A DNA stretch of 64,000 nucleotides from M3007 sp046160625 (lineage in GTDB: Bacteria; Bacteroidota; Bacteroidia; Chitinophagales; Saprospiraceae), in contig JBJXGZ010000106.1 of the NCBI GenBank assembly GCA_046160625.1, positions 62,001 through 126,000 of the forward strand, given 5' to 3'. Under the pieces are notes generated by a model, which was not told where the DNA came from, searched no databases, and was given only the letters and a program-made list of their open reading frames with translations. Below are positions 17,219 through 26,198 of this stretch, piece by piece (the first letter of the stretch is position 1; each line of letters opens with the position of its first letter). Both the position numbers and the translations under genes were made by a program.

Positions 17219-17427
17219 GTTAAAAATAATTGGAGGCTTGCGGCTTTGGCAACCCGCCCAGCTGGGGAAGCCCTTTTTCCCCGTTACTTTTCTGCGCAAA
17301 CCTGTTCTCAAAGGTTGGGGCTTTTTTCGTGCTGAACGTGGGGCAAAGGTGTATGTCTCAAAATCAAGCATCGCTAAACGCATAGTCTATGTTGGACAAA
17401 AAGACAGTCAATCTGCAATTAAAAAAC

Positions 17428-17462
17428 AAAAAAAAGCCGCCCCATTTGGAGCGGCTTTTTCA
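17428..17462 (-). terminator. Terminator after the CBM48-like gene
   Basis: AAAAAGCCGC pairs with GCGGCTTTTT over a short CCCATTTGGA loop. It is a strong intrinsic terminator on the minus strand 30 bp after the stop. Confidence 0.85.
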
Positions 17463-17491
17463 ACCTAATTCTTCTTGTATATTTTTGAAAA

Positions 17492-17959
17492 TCACACCGT
17501 TACAACAGAGTTGAACGCGCCGAACGGCGTTGGAGCGTAGGCTTCAGCAGCCCAGTCGTTTTCCCATTTTTCGCCATTAATGAGGAACCGGTATTCGTAC
17601 GAACGTCCTTTTTCGAGTTCTACCGCAGTTTTGAAAGAGCCGTCTTTTTGCTTGGCGAGCACAACACCATTCTGCCAATTGTTGAAATCGCCCAAAACGG
17701 CCACCGTTTCGGCATTCTCTGTGGCTTCTTTTGGAAGCACAAAAGTCACTTTAGAAGTTTTTGGAGCAGCTGCGACCACTTTTGTCGGGGCTGCTTTTAC
17801 TACTGGAGTAGCGATTTTTGCTGCTTTTTCCGCAACAACAGGAGTAGCGGTTTTTCCAGTTTTTACTGTTTTTGCAGCTGCTACTGGCGCAGTGGCATTT
17901 GCCGTTTTGGTGGTTTTTTCGGCCACGGTTGTTTGGGCGGCTTGTTTTTTCGATGCCAT
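17492..17959 (-). CDS. Ala/Lys-rich protein with CBM48/AMPK-type glycogen-binding domain
   Basis: A 155-residue protein. Residues 1-65 are a histone-H1-like Ala/Lys/Thr/Val tract with repeats such as KTVKTGKTATPVV. Residues about 70-150 form an isoamylase early-set / AMPK-beta carbohydrate-binding module: VTFVLPKEA, VAVLGDFNNWQ, LEKGRSYEYRFLINGEKWEND, then a closing FNSVVTV. GDFNNW and the YRFLINGE strand are the diagnostic parts. Such small proteins are common in Bacteroidota and their role is unknown; glycogen or starch binding is possible. A minus-strand CATCTTTG at 18026-18033 is a near-consensus promoter. Confidence 0.85.
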   Translation of the reverse strand: MASKKQAAQTTVAEKTTKTANATAPVAAAKTVKTGKTATPVVAEKAAKIATPVVKAAPTKVVAAAPKTSKVTFVLPKEATENAETVAVLGDFNNWQNGVVLAKQKDGSFKTAVELEKGRSYEYRFLINGEKWENDWAAEAYAPTPFGAFNSVVTV

Positions 17960-18187
17960 AATATCGTAATGCTAATTTTAAAGGAAAACGGAAGGTGCGG
18001 GGATTCGCTTAGTGTTTTTCCGGCGCAAAGATGCGGCGTTTTGTTGAAATAGTTCTAATTTGCAGATTATTATTCTGTGAAAAGGGTGTTAATTTTTGAT
18101 TTTCCAAATTAAAATTCTAAAAACGATCAAATTTGACATTGCCGCCGCGACTGGATGTTACGACATTTGGTATGTACTTTTCTCTTC

Positions 18188-18340
18188 TTTTTTGACAGGA
18201 TTAACAGGATGTACAGGATATGTCGGCTTCGCCGACTTAGTCCGATCATTGATTTGAAGCGATTATTCTCCAAAAACTTCTATGCCAAGGAGTCGGCGAA
18301 GCCGACATATCCTGTACATCCTGTTAATCCTGTCAAAAAA
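18188..18340. repeat. Long inverted repeat with GACAGGATTAACAGGAT words
   Basis: The left arm (18188-18236) starts TTTTTTTGACAGGATTAAC and ends GTCGGCTTCGCCGAC. The right arm (18291-18340) is its near-perfect reverse complement, with about 55 unpaired bases between. The rest of the gene-free stretch 17960-18537 shows only this element, the fabI promoter and a CCCCAAAT word repeat. A degraded single arm recurs at 48049-48082. Confidence 0.9.
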
Positions 18341-18407
18341 ATTGTCATGTCTTTGGTAAGTCTTGTCCTTCTTAAAAAACATCCTCGCCCAGCGAAAAGC
18401 ACTTTCC

Positions 18408-18415
18408 TATCTTTG
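18408..18415 (+). promoter_or_regulatory. -7 element TATCTTTG for fabI
   Basis: A full TAnnTTTG match about 120 nt upstream of the fabI ATG. The 5' leader between them is C-rich and ends in a CCCCAAAT-type word repeat (18488-18515). Confidence 0.55.
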
Positions 18416-18537
18416 CCGCTAGTTCCCCCTCCTTCGCTAGGGCTACCCTGCCCGCCAGGGCTTGGCAGGCGGGGGCGGGTAAAAAATCCCCAATTCCCCA
18501 AATCCCCAAATCACCACATCAACGAATCAACATAACC

Positions 18538-19335
18538 ATGTCCAACATCCTCTCTGGCAAAAAAGGAATTATCTCTGGCGCACTCAACAGCGAAAGTATC
18601 GCATGGAAAGTAGCCGAACGCTGCGTAGCAGAAGGCGCACAAATCGTACTCACCAATGCCCCCGTGGCCATGCGCATGGGTGAAATCAATGCCCTCGCTG
18701 AAAAATGCAAGGCTCCGGTCATTGGCGCCGACGCTACTTCATTGGAAGAACTGGAAAACCTTTTCACCAAATCCATGGACCATTTTGGCGGAAAAGTGGA
18801 CTTCGTGCTGCACTCCATTGGTATGTCGGTCAACGTCCGCAAAGGCAAGCCTTACACAGACCTCAACCATGAGTGGATGCAGAAAACTTTTGACGTGAGT
18901 GCCATTTCGTTCCATAAAATGATGCAGACAATCTGGAAACTAGACGCAATCAACGACTGGGGCAGCATCCTCGCACTCAGTTATATCGCTGCGCAGCGGG
19001 TTTTTCCCGACTATTCCGAAATGGCAGAATCAAAGGCACTATTGGAGTCCTTTGCCCGCTCATTCGGCTATCACCTTGGCACCGCCAAACACGTGCGGGT
19101 GAATACACTCAGCCAATCGCCCACTATGACCACTGCTGGTCAGGGCGTGAAAGGCTTCCACGACTTTTTCAATTATGCCGACAAGATGTCGCCGCTCGGC
19201 AACGCCCCTGCGGAAGACTGTGCCAACTACTGTGTCGCGCTTTTCAGCGATTACACCCGCTACGTTACGATGCAGAACCTTTATCACGACGGCGGCTTCT
19301 CGACGATGGGCATGAACCCTGCGTTGATTCAATAA
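18538..19335 (+). CDS. fabI: Enoyl-[acyl-carrier-protein] reductase (NADH)
   Basis: Reduces enoyl-ACP in the last step of each fatty-acid elongation cycle. The 265-residue short-chain dehydrogenase has the FabI-type start (KKGIISGALNSESIAWKVAE), the catalytic Y-x6-K motif in YSEMAESKA, and the family strand HSIGMS. The C-terminus (LYHDGGFSTMGM) is the usual FabI end. It is preceded by its own promoter and is monocistronic. The ATG at 18538 is preceded by an A-rich stretch without Shine-Dalgarno, as usual in the phylum. Confidence 0.96.
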   Translation: MSNILSGKKGIISGALNSESIAWKVAERCVAEGAQIVLTNAPVAMRMGEINALAEKCKAPVIGADATSLEELENLFTKSMDHFGGKVDFVLHSIGMSVNVRKGKPYTDLNHEWMQKTFDVSAISFHKMMQTIWKLDAINDWGSILALSYIAAQRVFPDYSEMAESKALLESFARSFGYHLGTAKHVRVNTLSQSPTMTTAGQGVKGFHDFFNYADKMSPLGNAPAEDCANYCVALFSDYTRYVTMQNLYHDGGFSTMGMNPALIQ

Positions 19336-19399
19336 CAAGGGGCAACGTTTCCGCGCTTCACTCGTTTTGGGGAAAATGAATAGCAAATCAAGTAGTAAA

Positions 19400-19473
19400 A
19401 TAAACCGCAGAGGCGCAGAGGCGCAGAGGGTTGATGCTCAACTGCTATGCGCCTCTGCGCCTCTGCGGTTTAT
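19400..19473. repeat. Palindrome with CGCAGAGGCGC words abutting the porin start
   Basis: A 74-bp inverted repeat starting ATAAACCGCAGAGGCGCAG, matching the arms of 13165-13247. It ends two bases before the ATG at 19475. In the longer reading of the porin gene it would be translated, which is unlikely. Confidence 0.9.
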
Positions 19474-19474
19474 C

Positions 19475-21448
19475 ATGGCGGGTTTGTTTTTTGCGTTTAC
19501 CTGTTTACCTGTTTCATTATCCGCCCAAGAGCCAGCAAGCCCAGCTCCCCGTCCCGCCCCAGAGCCCGAAGAGCCACTGGTTGTCACCTTTGCACTTTCG
19601 CCGGAGCGCAGCTCTCCCGCAGACGACACCCTCCCTGACCGGGACTTCAGGATGTACGACCCTGCCCGAAGGCATGATATTGACTGGGGGACACTAGGCA
19701 ATTTAGGCTCGGCAGCCCGGTCTTTATTGTTTAAAAATCAGGCGATTAGAGGATTTAGTGTAGGTGTTCGCTCCTTCGATTTATACATGCTTCGACCGGA
19801 GCAATTGGGTTTTTATCGCAATGCCCGAACATTCAGTGATGCCTCTTTTTCGCAGGGGAGGAATCAATTTGAAACCAACCTGAGCGCGCGCTTTGCCCGT
19901 ACTTTCGAAGGCGGTGCAAATTTTTCGCTTGAATACCGCACCCTCAACAACCTTGGCCAATACCGGTATCAGCGCGACAAACACAACGCCCTTAACATGG
20001 GGATTTGGTTGCCTTTCGGCAAACGCTACGACGGATTTTTGATTTTCACCCAGAATGTCATTCGCCAACAGGAAAATGGAGGCATCGTGTCTGACACCGT
20101 ATTTGGAAGTGGAGAATTTGCTGGTCCAATTGCAGCAGAAATCCGGTTGCCTCGCGAAGCCGCATATACCAGGCTGGACGATAGATCATTCCACTTCACG
20201 CAGCACCTTCGCCTGATTGGCAAGGGCGCACTAGGCAAACGTGCCCTACGCGCAACCCACACCTTTGCCTGGAACCAGCAGCAATACAAATTTGCTGACC
20301 AAGGCTCCGAGTTAAATGGCCTGGGCGCAGATACCGCATTTTTTGAGCCTACTTTTTTAGTGGATTTGCGAGGAATCCGGCATTTTGTGAAAGTAGACAG
20401 GATTGACAACGCATTCACACTCAATACTTTCAAGACCAAAGAGAGCGGGCGGCCTTCAGACTTATTGGCCGTTGGAATAGCACACTCGTATTTTAAAGTT
20501 AACCAGGAACCCCGCGAATTCAAGGTTTCCAATTTGTTCCTAACGGGCAATCTGACATTTACTCCTTCTGAAAAATTTGCCTTCAGAGCACAAGGCGCAG
20601 TGGGCGTATTGGACAATATTGGCGAATACCAATTGCAGGGCGATCTTACGCTGGGACTTGGCAAAGCTGGGCAATTCCGGGCCAGCCTGCTCAGCCAAAT
20701 CCGGCCGCCAGCATTGCTGTTCGACCAACTTTACGTGAGCAAGCGGCAAATTTGGGACAACGATTTTGCCAAGCCTTTAGAGAACTCCCTTTCCGCAACC
20801 TATGCCTTGCCGCTGATCGGGCTTGAAGCCACCGCCCGAGTTCATGTAGTGAACAACTACCTGTTTTTTGATCAAAATGGGGTGGCTGCGCAAACCACAA
20901 CACCGCTACAGGTTACCCAACTCCTTGTGCGCGAAAACATTAAGTGGGGAAGCCTCCGTTTTGACAACACAGTGGCATTGCAACAAGCAAACCGCGAAGA
21001 TGTGCTGCGTTTGCCCAGGTGGTTTTCCAAAAACAGCCTATACTTTTCTGGAAAAGTGTTCAAAAAAAGGATGCAGCTAAATGCTGGCGTGGACTTCCGA
21101 ATCAACGGAGATTTTCGTCCCGATGGCTACCACCCCCTCTCCTGGCAATTCCATCTTCAAGACTCCTTGACGCAGCAGCCTTATCCCTGGATTGACCTTT
21201 TTGCAGCCTTTAAAGTGCAGTCGTTCCGAGGATTTATCCGCTATGAAAACTGCGCGACCTGGTGGGACAAAACGCAGGTTTTTTACCAAACTGCCCGCTA
21301 TCCGCAGCCTTTTGGCGCATTGCGTTTTGGCATTGCCTGGCGTTTTATGGACGGTAATCAGCGCGATGAACCCGAAACCCCGAATACCACTGATGGAATC
21401 AACCCCAACCCTTCTTTAAGACCAAATGTGCCACGAGGCGGCGGATGA
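19475..21448 (+). CDS. Putative outer-membrane porin (Porin_10-like beta barrel)
   Basis: With the start at 19475 the protein has 657 residues and a clean signal peptide (MAGLFFAFTCLPVSLSAQE). Two upstream ATGs in frame would add 36 residues coded by a palindromic repeat and destroy the signal. A Pro-rich segment follows the signal. The rest shows alternating aromatic beta strands ending in aromatic residues, as in Bacteroidota putative porins (for example SVGVRSFDLYMLRPEQLGFY). It probably forms an outer-membrane barrel; the solute is unknown. The next gene begins 57 bp downstream. Confidence 0.82.
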   Translation: MAGLFFAFTCLPVSLSAQEPASPAPRPAPEPEEPLVVTFALSPERSSPADDTLPDRDFRMYDPARRHDIDWGTLGNLGSAARSLLFKNQAIRGFSVGVRSFDLYMLRPEQLGFYRNARTFSDASFSQGRNQFETNLSARFARTFEGGANFSLEYRTLNNLGQYRYQRDKHNALNMGIWLPFGKRYDGFLIFTQNVIRQQENGGIVSDTVFGSGEFAGPIAAEIRLPREAAYTRLDDRSFHFTQHLRLIGKGALGKRALRATHTFAWNQQQYKFADQGSELNGLGADTAFFEPTFLVDLRGIRHFVKVDRIDNAFTLNTFKTKESGRPSDLLAVGIAHSYFKVNQEPREFKVSNLFLTGNLTFTPSEKFAFRAQGAVGVLDNIGEYQLQGDLTLGLGKAGQFRASLLSQIRPPALLFDQLYVSKRQIWDNDFAKPLENSLSATYALPLIGLEATARVHVVNNYLFFDQNGVAAQTTTPLQVTQLLVRENIKWGSLRFDNTVALQQANREDVLRLPRWFSKNSLYFSGKVFKKRMQLNAGVDFRINGDFRPDGYHPLSWQFHLQDSLTQQPYPWIDLFAAFKVQSFRGFIRYENCATWWDKTQVFYQTARYPQPFGALRFGIAWRFMDGNQRDEPETPNTTDGINPNPSLRPNVPRGGG

Positions 21449-21505
21449 GCGTGTTCATAAAAGTGTGACACACATATAAAAAAAGGCGTTCCTTTGTCAC
21501 AAAAA

Positions 21506-22582
21506 ATGAACTTTTCCATGAAAAAAACTACCCTGTCGCTGTTGCACTCATTTGTGCTGCTAACATTTTTTTGTGCTCCTAAACTGATGTTGGCCCAGCC
21601 TGGAAAGGACTACAAAGTGGCTTCTATCGGGTTTTACAATTTGGAAAACCTGTTTGACACCATTGATTCTCCCACCACGAACGACGTTGATTTTTTGCCA
21701 AATGGCCGCCTGATGTGGAACACTGCCAGATATGTGTCTAAGCAGGCCAACATGTCCAGGGTTATCAGCCAATTGGCTACGGAACTTTCGCCCGACGGCG
21801 TGGCACTGCTCGGTGTAGCAGAGGTTGAAAATCGCAAGGTGTTGGAAGACCTCGTTGCACAACCCGATTTGAAAGAGCGCAATTACCAAATTGTACATTA
21901 CGACTCTCCCGACGAACGGGGCATTGATGTAGGATTGCTTTACCAGCCAAAGTATTTTCAGGTTTTGGGAAGTCTTTCGGCGCCTGTGCCACTAAAAGAT
22001 CCCAAGACAGGAGTGGTAGATTTTACACGCGACATTTTGTATGTCGCCGGCAAATTCGATGGTGATCCCATCCATGTCATGGTAGGGCACTGGCCTTCTC
22101 GACGGGGAGGCGAGGCTGGTTCCGGTTGGATGCGCGCGGCGGCAGCGGCGGTTTGCAAACATTTGACAGACAGCATACAAGCCGTTGACCCGGATGCAAA
22201 AATCGTACTCATGGGCGATTTGAACGACGACCCGGATAACAAAAGCCTTACCCAAGTGCTCAAGGCCCGTCGCAGCGCTGAAAAACTCAAGCCCGGTGAA
22301 CTGTACAATCCGATGTATACCATTTACAAAGAGGGAAATGGCACATTGGCCTACAAGGATTCCTGGAATTTGTTCGATCAAATGATTGTGTCTAAAGGCC
22401 TGGTAAATAAGACTGTAGGTGGATGGCAACTCTACAAGGCGCATGTTTTCCGCCAGCCATGGCTTTTGCAAACTGAAGGCGCTTTCCGTGGATACCCATT
22501 CCGCACCTTCGTTGGAGATATTTTTATTAACGGATATAGCGACCACTTACCCGTGTACTTGTATTTTCTGAAAAGGAAATAA
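21506..22582 (+). CDS. Secreted endonuclease/exonuclease/phosphatase family enzyme
   Basis: A 358-residue EEP-fold hydrolase with a signal peptide (residues about 1-32, ending MLAQP). Fold motifs in order: FYNLENLFDT (metal-binding Asn), GVAEVENR (metal Glu), GIDVGLLY, VGHWPSRRGG (catalytic His region), LMGDLNDDPDN (catalytic Asp/Asn), and GYSDHLPVY (final Asp-His). All key residues are present. The family includes exported nucleases and phosphodiesterases; the substrate here is not determined. The ATG at 21506 is preferred over a TTG 12 bp upstream. Confidence 0.9.
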   Translation: MNFSMKKTTLSLLHSFVLLTFFCAPKLMLAQPGKDYKVASIGFYNLENLFDTIDSPTTNDVDFLPNGRLMWNTARYVSKQANMSRVISQLATELSPDGVALLGVAEVENRKVLEDLVAQPDLKERNYQIVHYDSPDERGIDVGLLYQPKYFQVLGSLSAPVPLKDPKTGVVDFTRDILYVAGKFDGDPIHVMVGHWPSRRGGEAGSGWMRAAAAAVCKHLTDSIQAVDPDAKIVLMGDLNDDPDNKSLTQVLKARRSAEKLKPGELYNPMYTIYKEGNGTLAYKDSWNLFDQMIVSKGLVNKTVGGWQLYKAHVFRQPWLLQTEGAFRGYPFRTFVGDIFINGYSDHLPVYLYFLKRK

Positions 22583-22583
22583 G

Positions 22584-22676
22584 GACGTTAGACTATTGGA
22601 CATTAGACTTTAGACAGATTCAGCGCTGTCCTGAGTCCAATGTCCAATAGTCCAACGTCCAAGCATCCAATGTCCG
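22584..22676. repeat. Word palindrome (TTAGACTATTGGACATTAGAC type)
   Basis: The left half repeats GTTAGACTATTGGAC and ATTAGAC; the right half carries the reverse-complement words GTCCAATGTCCAATAGTCC. The element fills the whole gap between the EEP gene and marC. A relative lies at 57289-57345. Confidence 0.8.
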
Positions 22677-22679
22677 CTT

Positions 22680-23309
22680 ATGGATTTCTTCCTCGCCACC
22701 CTTTTCGCGCTTTTTTCCATCGTGGACCCTCCGGGGGCAATACCTGTTTATGTGGCACTCACTAGCGACCGACCACGCCCGGAACGCAACAAAATCGCGC
22801 TGCAAACGAGCTTCTATTTTTTGGTTATCCTCTTTTGTTTTTTCATTGCAGGCAATTACATCCTGTCCTTTTTCGGGCTTACCATCCATGCGTTGCGCAT
22901 TGCCGGAGGCATGACCTTGCTTATCAGTGGCTTCAGCCTGCTTTCTGGTCGTATTTCCAAACGGCGGGGTTACGACAAGGACCTTGAAAAAGAAACCTTG
23001 GAGCACAAGCAAGATATCGCTTTTTCGCCAATGGCCATGCCGATGCTCTCCGGGCCAGGCTCCATATCCTACCTGATAACGCAGTACAATCAGCATACAG
23101 CCTGGAATGAACGCTGGCAAATCATAGCTGCCATTGTGGCCGTGGCTGTGCTGGTGTGGGGATGCCTTCGGATTGCACCTTTCCTGTTCAAGGCTTTAGG
23201 CGCTGGGGGGCTGAACGCCATTGCGCGTATCATGGGCTTTATTGTAATTGCCATTGGGGTGCAGTTTATTGTAGATGGGTTGGTGCATTTGGTGGGGGAG
23301 ATGAAATGA
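22680..23309 (+). CDS. MarC-family integral membrane protein
   Basis: A 209-residue protein with six hydrophobic helices. The start (FALFSIVDPPGAIPVYVALTS) and the loop PMAMPMLSGPGSISYLIT are signatures of the MarC/UPF0056 family. Its function is unknown, despite an old association with multiple antibiotic resistance. The ATG at 22680 follows the word palindrome by three bases. The gene lies 25 bp upstream of the acyltransferase fusion and could be co-transcribed with it. Confidence 0.93.
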   Translation: MDFFLATLFALFSIVDPPGAIPVYVALTSDRPRPERNKIALQTSFYFLVILFCFFIAGNYILSFFGLTIHALRIAGGMTLLISGFSLLSGRISKRRGYDKDLEKETLEHKQDIAFSPMAMPMLSGPGSISYLITQYNQHTAWNERWQIIAAIVAVAVLVWGCLRIAPFLFKALGAGGLNAIARIMGFIVIAIGVQFIVDGLVHLVGEMK

Positions 23310-23334
23310 GATTACCGTTCCAATACTTAATTCC

Positions 23335-24927
23335 ATGAACACCGAACTACTCTCCCTCGCTCGAACCAAGCTGGCCAAGGCAAAAGTCACCCTCGAAATT
23401 GCCGATTTTGACAAAAAACTTCTGGGGAAAACGCCGGCTGGCGCAGTGTTTGTCTGCAATCAACTGCTGCCCGGTTTGGACGAATGGGTGCTTATAGTCT
23501 TATTGGCCGAACATTTCGAAAACGTCCGCTTGCTTCATCCCTATCCAACAAATCCGCCCAAATCGCTCAGGCCATTTACCCTTCGCCCCTCGCGCAAAAG
23601 CCTGGAAGACAGACTCTTGCGTCTAAATTTTGCCAAACGCCTCGCCCGCCGCGTCCGAAAAGGAGATGTAGTTGCCCTCGCGCTCGACTTTTCTGACAAT
23701 CCCTTGAGTCACCTTGGCAAAAACCTGCTCCGTACCGAAACACTTCGACAAATTCGCAAATCCGGTCAGTCTGTGATCCCGGTTCACCTACAGGCCGAGC
23801 GAATGCCTGGCGGTATTTTGCGTAAAGCCATCCCGGGTCTTCCATTCCATTTTACCTCAGGCCCAGTGCACATCAGTGTTCGCGTCGGTACCGCAATCCC
23901 TCCGGACGACATCGCCACATTGGGCAAAAACCGACTTTGGGGCAAATTCCTCCAGGCAAAAATATTTTCCCTCGGTTCACCCTTCGATGTGCATCCTGAG
24001 CTTTTTACAGGCAAAATGCGGAAGGCAATACCGCAGGAACAGATTGCTGATCCCATTGACCCTCAATTGATTGTACAGGAAATCGGGGCTTTGGTTGCCG
24101 AACACAAGGTAGCAGAGAGAGGACAATTCGATGTGTTTGTTGCGCCATTCTCGGCCTTGCCGCATACCATGTTCGAAATCGGCAGATTGCGGGAACTGAC
24201 TTTCCGCGCGGCAGGGGAAGGCACCGGCAAAGCCAGGGACATGGACGAGCACGATCTATATTACCTTCAGCTCATCATTTGGGACCGAGAAAAAAAACAA
24301 ATCGCGGGCGGCTACCGGCTTGGCCTCGGCGACCGGATTTTTGAGCGTTTTGGAGTGAATGGCTTTTATACCAATTCGCTTTTCAAGATGAAGCCGGGAT
24401 TCTTTCCTATCCTGCAAAAGTCTGTGGAATTAGGCCGCACCTACGTCACTGCCGAATACCAGCGCCATCGGCTGCCCTTGTTTTTATTGTGGAAAGGCAT
24501 CCTTCATTTTTTGCTCACCCACCCCGAATACCAGTTTCTTTTAGGCCCGGTGAGCATCAGCAAAGACTATTCGGAAGCCTCGAAAGGAATCATCGTGGAG
24601 TTTGTGCGGCGGTTCTTTTTCGATAAAAAACGTGCGGCCTTTGTGGCGCCGCGCAAAGCCTTCAGACCAAAAATAAAATCGGTGGACACACGGCTTTTAG
24701 CTGAAAATCTGCGTGGGGAGTTTGAGGCACTGGAAAGCCTGATCGAAACCATCGAGCCGGCACACTTCAAAGTGCCTGTGCTTTTCCGTCAATATCTACG
24801 GCAAAATGCCAAGTTTATCGCGTTCAATGTGGATCCAAATTTTTCAAACTGCCTGGATGGCCTGATGATTTTGGACATTGCAGAATTGCCAGCCAGCACG
24901 ATTGAGGTGTTGCAACAGGAGAAGTAG
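23335..24927 (+). CDS. Fused PlsC-like / GNAT acyltransferase (GlsB-OlsB type lipid synthesis)
   Basis: A 530-residue two-domain protein. Residues about 1-230 resemble the lysophospholipid acyltransferase (PlsC) fold, but the expected NH-x4-D box reads CNQLLPGLDE, with Gln43 in place of the catalytic histidine. Residues about 250-530 form a haemolysin/OlsB-type GNAT N-acyltransferase: FEIGRLRELTFR, GTGKARDMDEHDLYYLQLI and GPVSISKDYSEASKG are typical. Known relatives make N-acyl glycine or ornithine lipids (GlsB/GlsA, OlsF). I infer that the GNAT half is active and the PlsC half may be degenerate or structural. No second PlsC gene is next to it. Confidence 0.85.
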   Translation: MNTELLSLARTKLAKAKVTLEIADFDKKLLGKTPAGAVFVCNQLLPGLDEWVLIVLLAEHFENVRLLHPYPTNPPKSLRPFTLRPSRKSLEDRLLRLNFAKRLARRVRKGDVVALALDFSDNPLSHLGKNLLRTETLRQIRKSGQSVIPVHLQAERMPGGILRKAIPGLPFHFTSGPVHISVRVGTAIPPDDIATLGKNRLWGKFLQAKIFSLGSPFDVHPELFTGKMRKAIPQEQIADPIDPQLIVQEIGALVAEHKVAERGQFDVFVAPFSALPHTMFEIGRLRELTFRAAGEGTGKARDMDEHDLYYLQLIIWDREKKQIAGGYRLGLGDRIFERFGVNGFYTNSLFKMKPGFFPILQKSVELGRTYVTAEYQRHRLPLFLLWKGILHFLLTHPEYQFLLGPVSISKDYSEASKGIIVEFVRRFFFDKKRAAFVAPRKAFRPKIKSVDTRLLAENLRGEFEALESLIETIEPAHFKVPVLFRQYLRQNAKFIAFNVDPNFSNCLDGLMILDIAELPASTIEVLQQEK

Positions 24928-24934
24928 GAGATTT

Positions 24935-25046
24935 TTCGATTGGTGGGATTGATTCGATTGGAACGATTACTACGATTGGTGGGATTGATTCGATTAACCG
25001 CACTCAATTGTAGTAATCGTATCAATCTTTCAAATCCCTCCAATCG
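24935..25046. repeat. GATTGGTGGGATTGATTCG word palindrome
   Basis: Two direct units of CGATTGGTGGGATTGATTCG are followed by reverse-complement words (ATCAATC, CAATCGAATGAATC) and a central AACGATTACTACGATT pairing with GTAGTAATCGT. It fills the gap between two convergent genes and could act as a bidirectional terminator. Confidence 0.75.
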
Positions 25047-25052
25047 AATGAA

Positions 25053-26012
25053 TCAAACAAGGCTCAAGATCACTACTCCCAGCACAAAAACCGCCAGGTA
25101 AATCGCAGCCAAGCGCCGTTCCCGTCGAACAATGGCTTTTGCGCCTCCCTCAGCTTTCGCAGTTACATTTCCTGAGCGGATGATTTGCAATAACACCAGC
25201 GAAATGAGCGCATAGCTCAGCAGGTAAATTTTATCCATCAACACCATGTAACCCGTGTCGGGCAGTGCGTCGCTGTATGATTGCTGAAGAAAAACAGCAG
25301 TTAGCAGCGCACCGATCGGCAGGGAGGAACGTGTGTCAATGTGTTTCGGGTGCAACAACAAAGCGCCAATGCCGACGAGCATCACTACCAAAAGCGGCAG
25401 CAACATTTTCAGCAAAAAATAACTGAAAGGGCGCGCGAGGGGGACGTTGAAACTCAGGTTGCTATATCGTTGGGCGTTTTCTTCAGGATTTCCAAAATTG
25501 GAGCCGTAGTCGTGTATCCGAGTCGCCAGTTGGCAGTCGCGATTCTCCCAGCCAACAAGATTGAGGGTGCTGCGAATAAGTGCGGCATTCGTATCCGGGA
25601 GATAGAGGAGCGAATCAGCGGGATACTCCGGGTTTTCGATTTGGATATCGAGTGTGTGCTTATCAAGCGGGAACCGGTTGAGCGAAAAAGCATGGAAAAA
25701 GCGACCTTCCTTTCGAAAAATCTTGTATTTCGTGCCGTCTTTCAATACTACGGGCGTGCTGTCACCATCAAACCCCGCGGTGGCCATGCTCCATTTTTCG
25801 ATGGTGTTCACAAACTCAATATTGGTCGGGTCAATCTCTCCACGCCACTTGAACCAGACATAAAAATCGGCATAGAACGAATGTTCATCCATGTTCAGGC
25901 CGTAGAGATTCATCAGGTAGAAACCTACTTGGGCCTCCTGCGGCTGGGCTTTTATTGGAGAATCCGAAAAATGTAAAATGAAAAGGGTAATTAGTAAAGG
26001 GTATAGGCGCAT
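25053..26012 (-). CDS. Pentameric ligand-gated ion channel homologue
   Basis: A 319-residue protein with a signal peptide (1-22), a beta-sandwich ligand-binding domain (about 25-190) and four helices at about 196-220, 229-248, 256-278 and 300-318. The start (YLMNLYGLNMDEHSFYADFY) and the Pro-loop FPLDKHTLDIQIE (114-126), which replaces the Cys loop, match prokaryotic channels of the GLIC/ELIC kind. TM1 starts with the expected RPFSYFLLKMLLP. TM2 (DTRSSLPIGALLTAVFLQQS) would line the pore. A cytoplasmic loop is absent, as in bacterial members. Ligand and ion selectivity cannot be told from the sequence. It stands alone. Confidence 0.88.
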   Translation of the reverse strand: MRLYPLLITLFILHFSDSPIKAQPQEAQVGFYLMNLYGLNMDEHSFYADFYVWFKWRGEIDPTNIEFVNTIEKWSMATAGFDGDSTPVVLKDGTKYKIFRKEGRFFHAFSLNRFPLDKHTLDIQIENPEYPADSLLYLPDTNAALIRSTLNLVGWENRDCQLATRIHDYGSNFGNPEENAQRYSNLSFNVPLARPFSYFLLKMLLPLLVVMLVGIGALLLHPKHIDTRSSLPIGALLTAVFLQQSYSDALPDTGYMVLMDKIYLLSYALISLVLLQIIRSGNVTAKAEGGAKAIVRRERRLAAIYLAVFVLGVVILSLV

Positions 26013-26049
26013 GGTTCGGGTTTTTAAAGATCGAAATGTACCACGGTTT

Positions 26050-26190
26050 TAAATGTCCAATGTCCAACAAGGAATTTCCAATGTCCAATTAGGCCCTGCG
26101 TCTCGTATTAAATGTAGTTCAACTGTAGGAGGTCACCGTGAGTGGCCTAGCGCAGCACTAATCTGGACATTGGGCATTCCTTGTTGGACA
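26050..26190. repeat. AATGTCCAATGTCCAAC word palindrome
   Basis: The left words AATGTCCAATGTCCAACAAGG pair with the right words TTCCTTGTTGGACATT across about 60 bases. It fills the gap between the channel gene start and the stop of the peptidase gene. Confidence 0.75.
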
Positions 26191-26198
26191 TTTGATAT

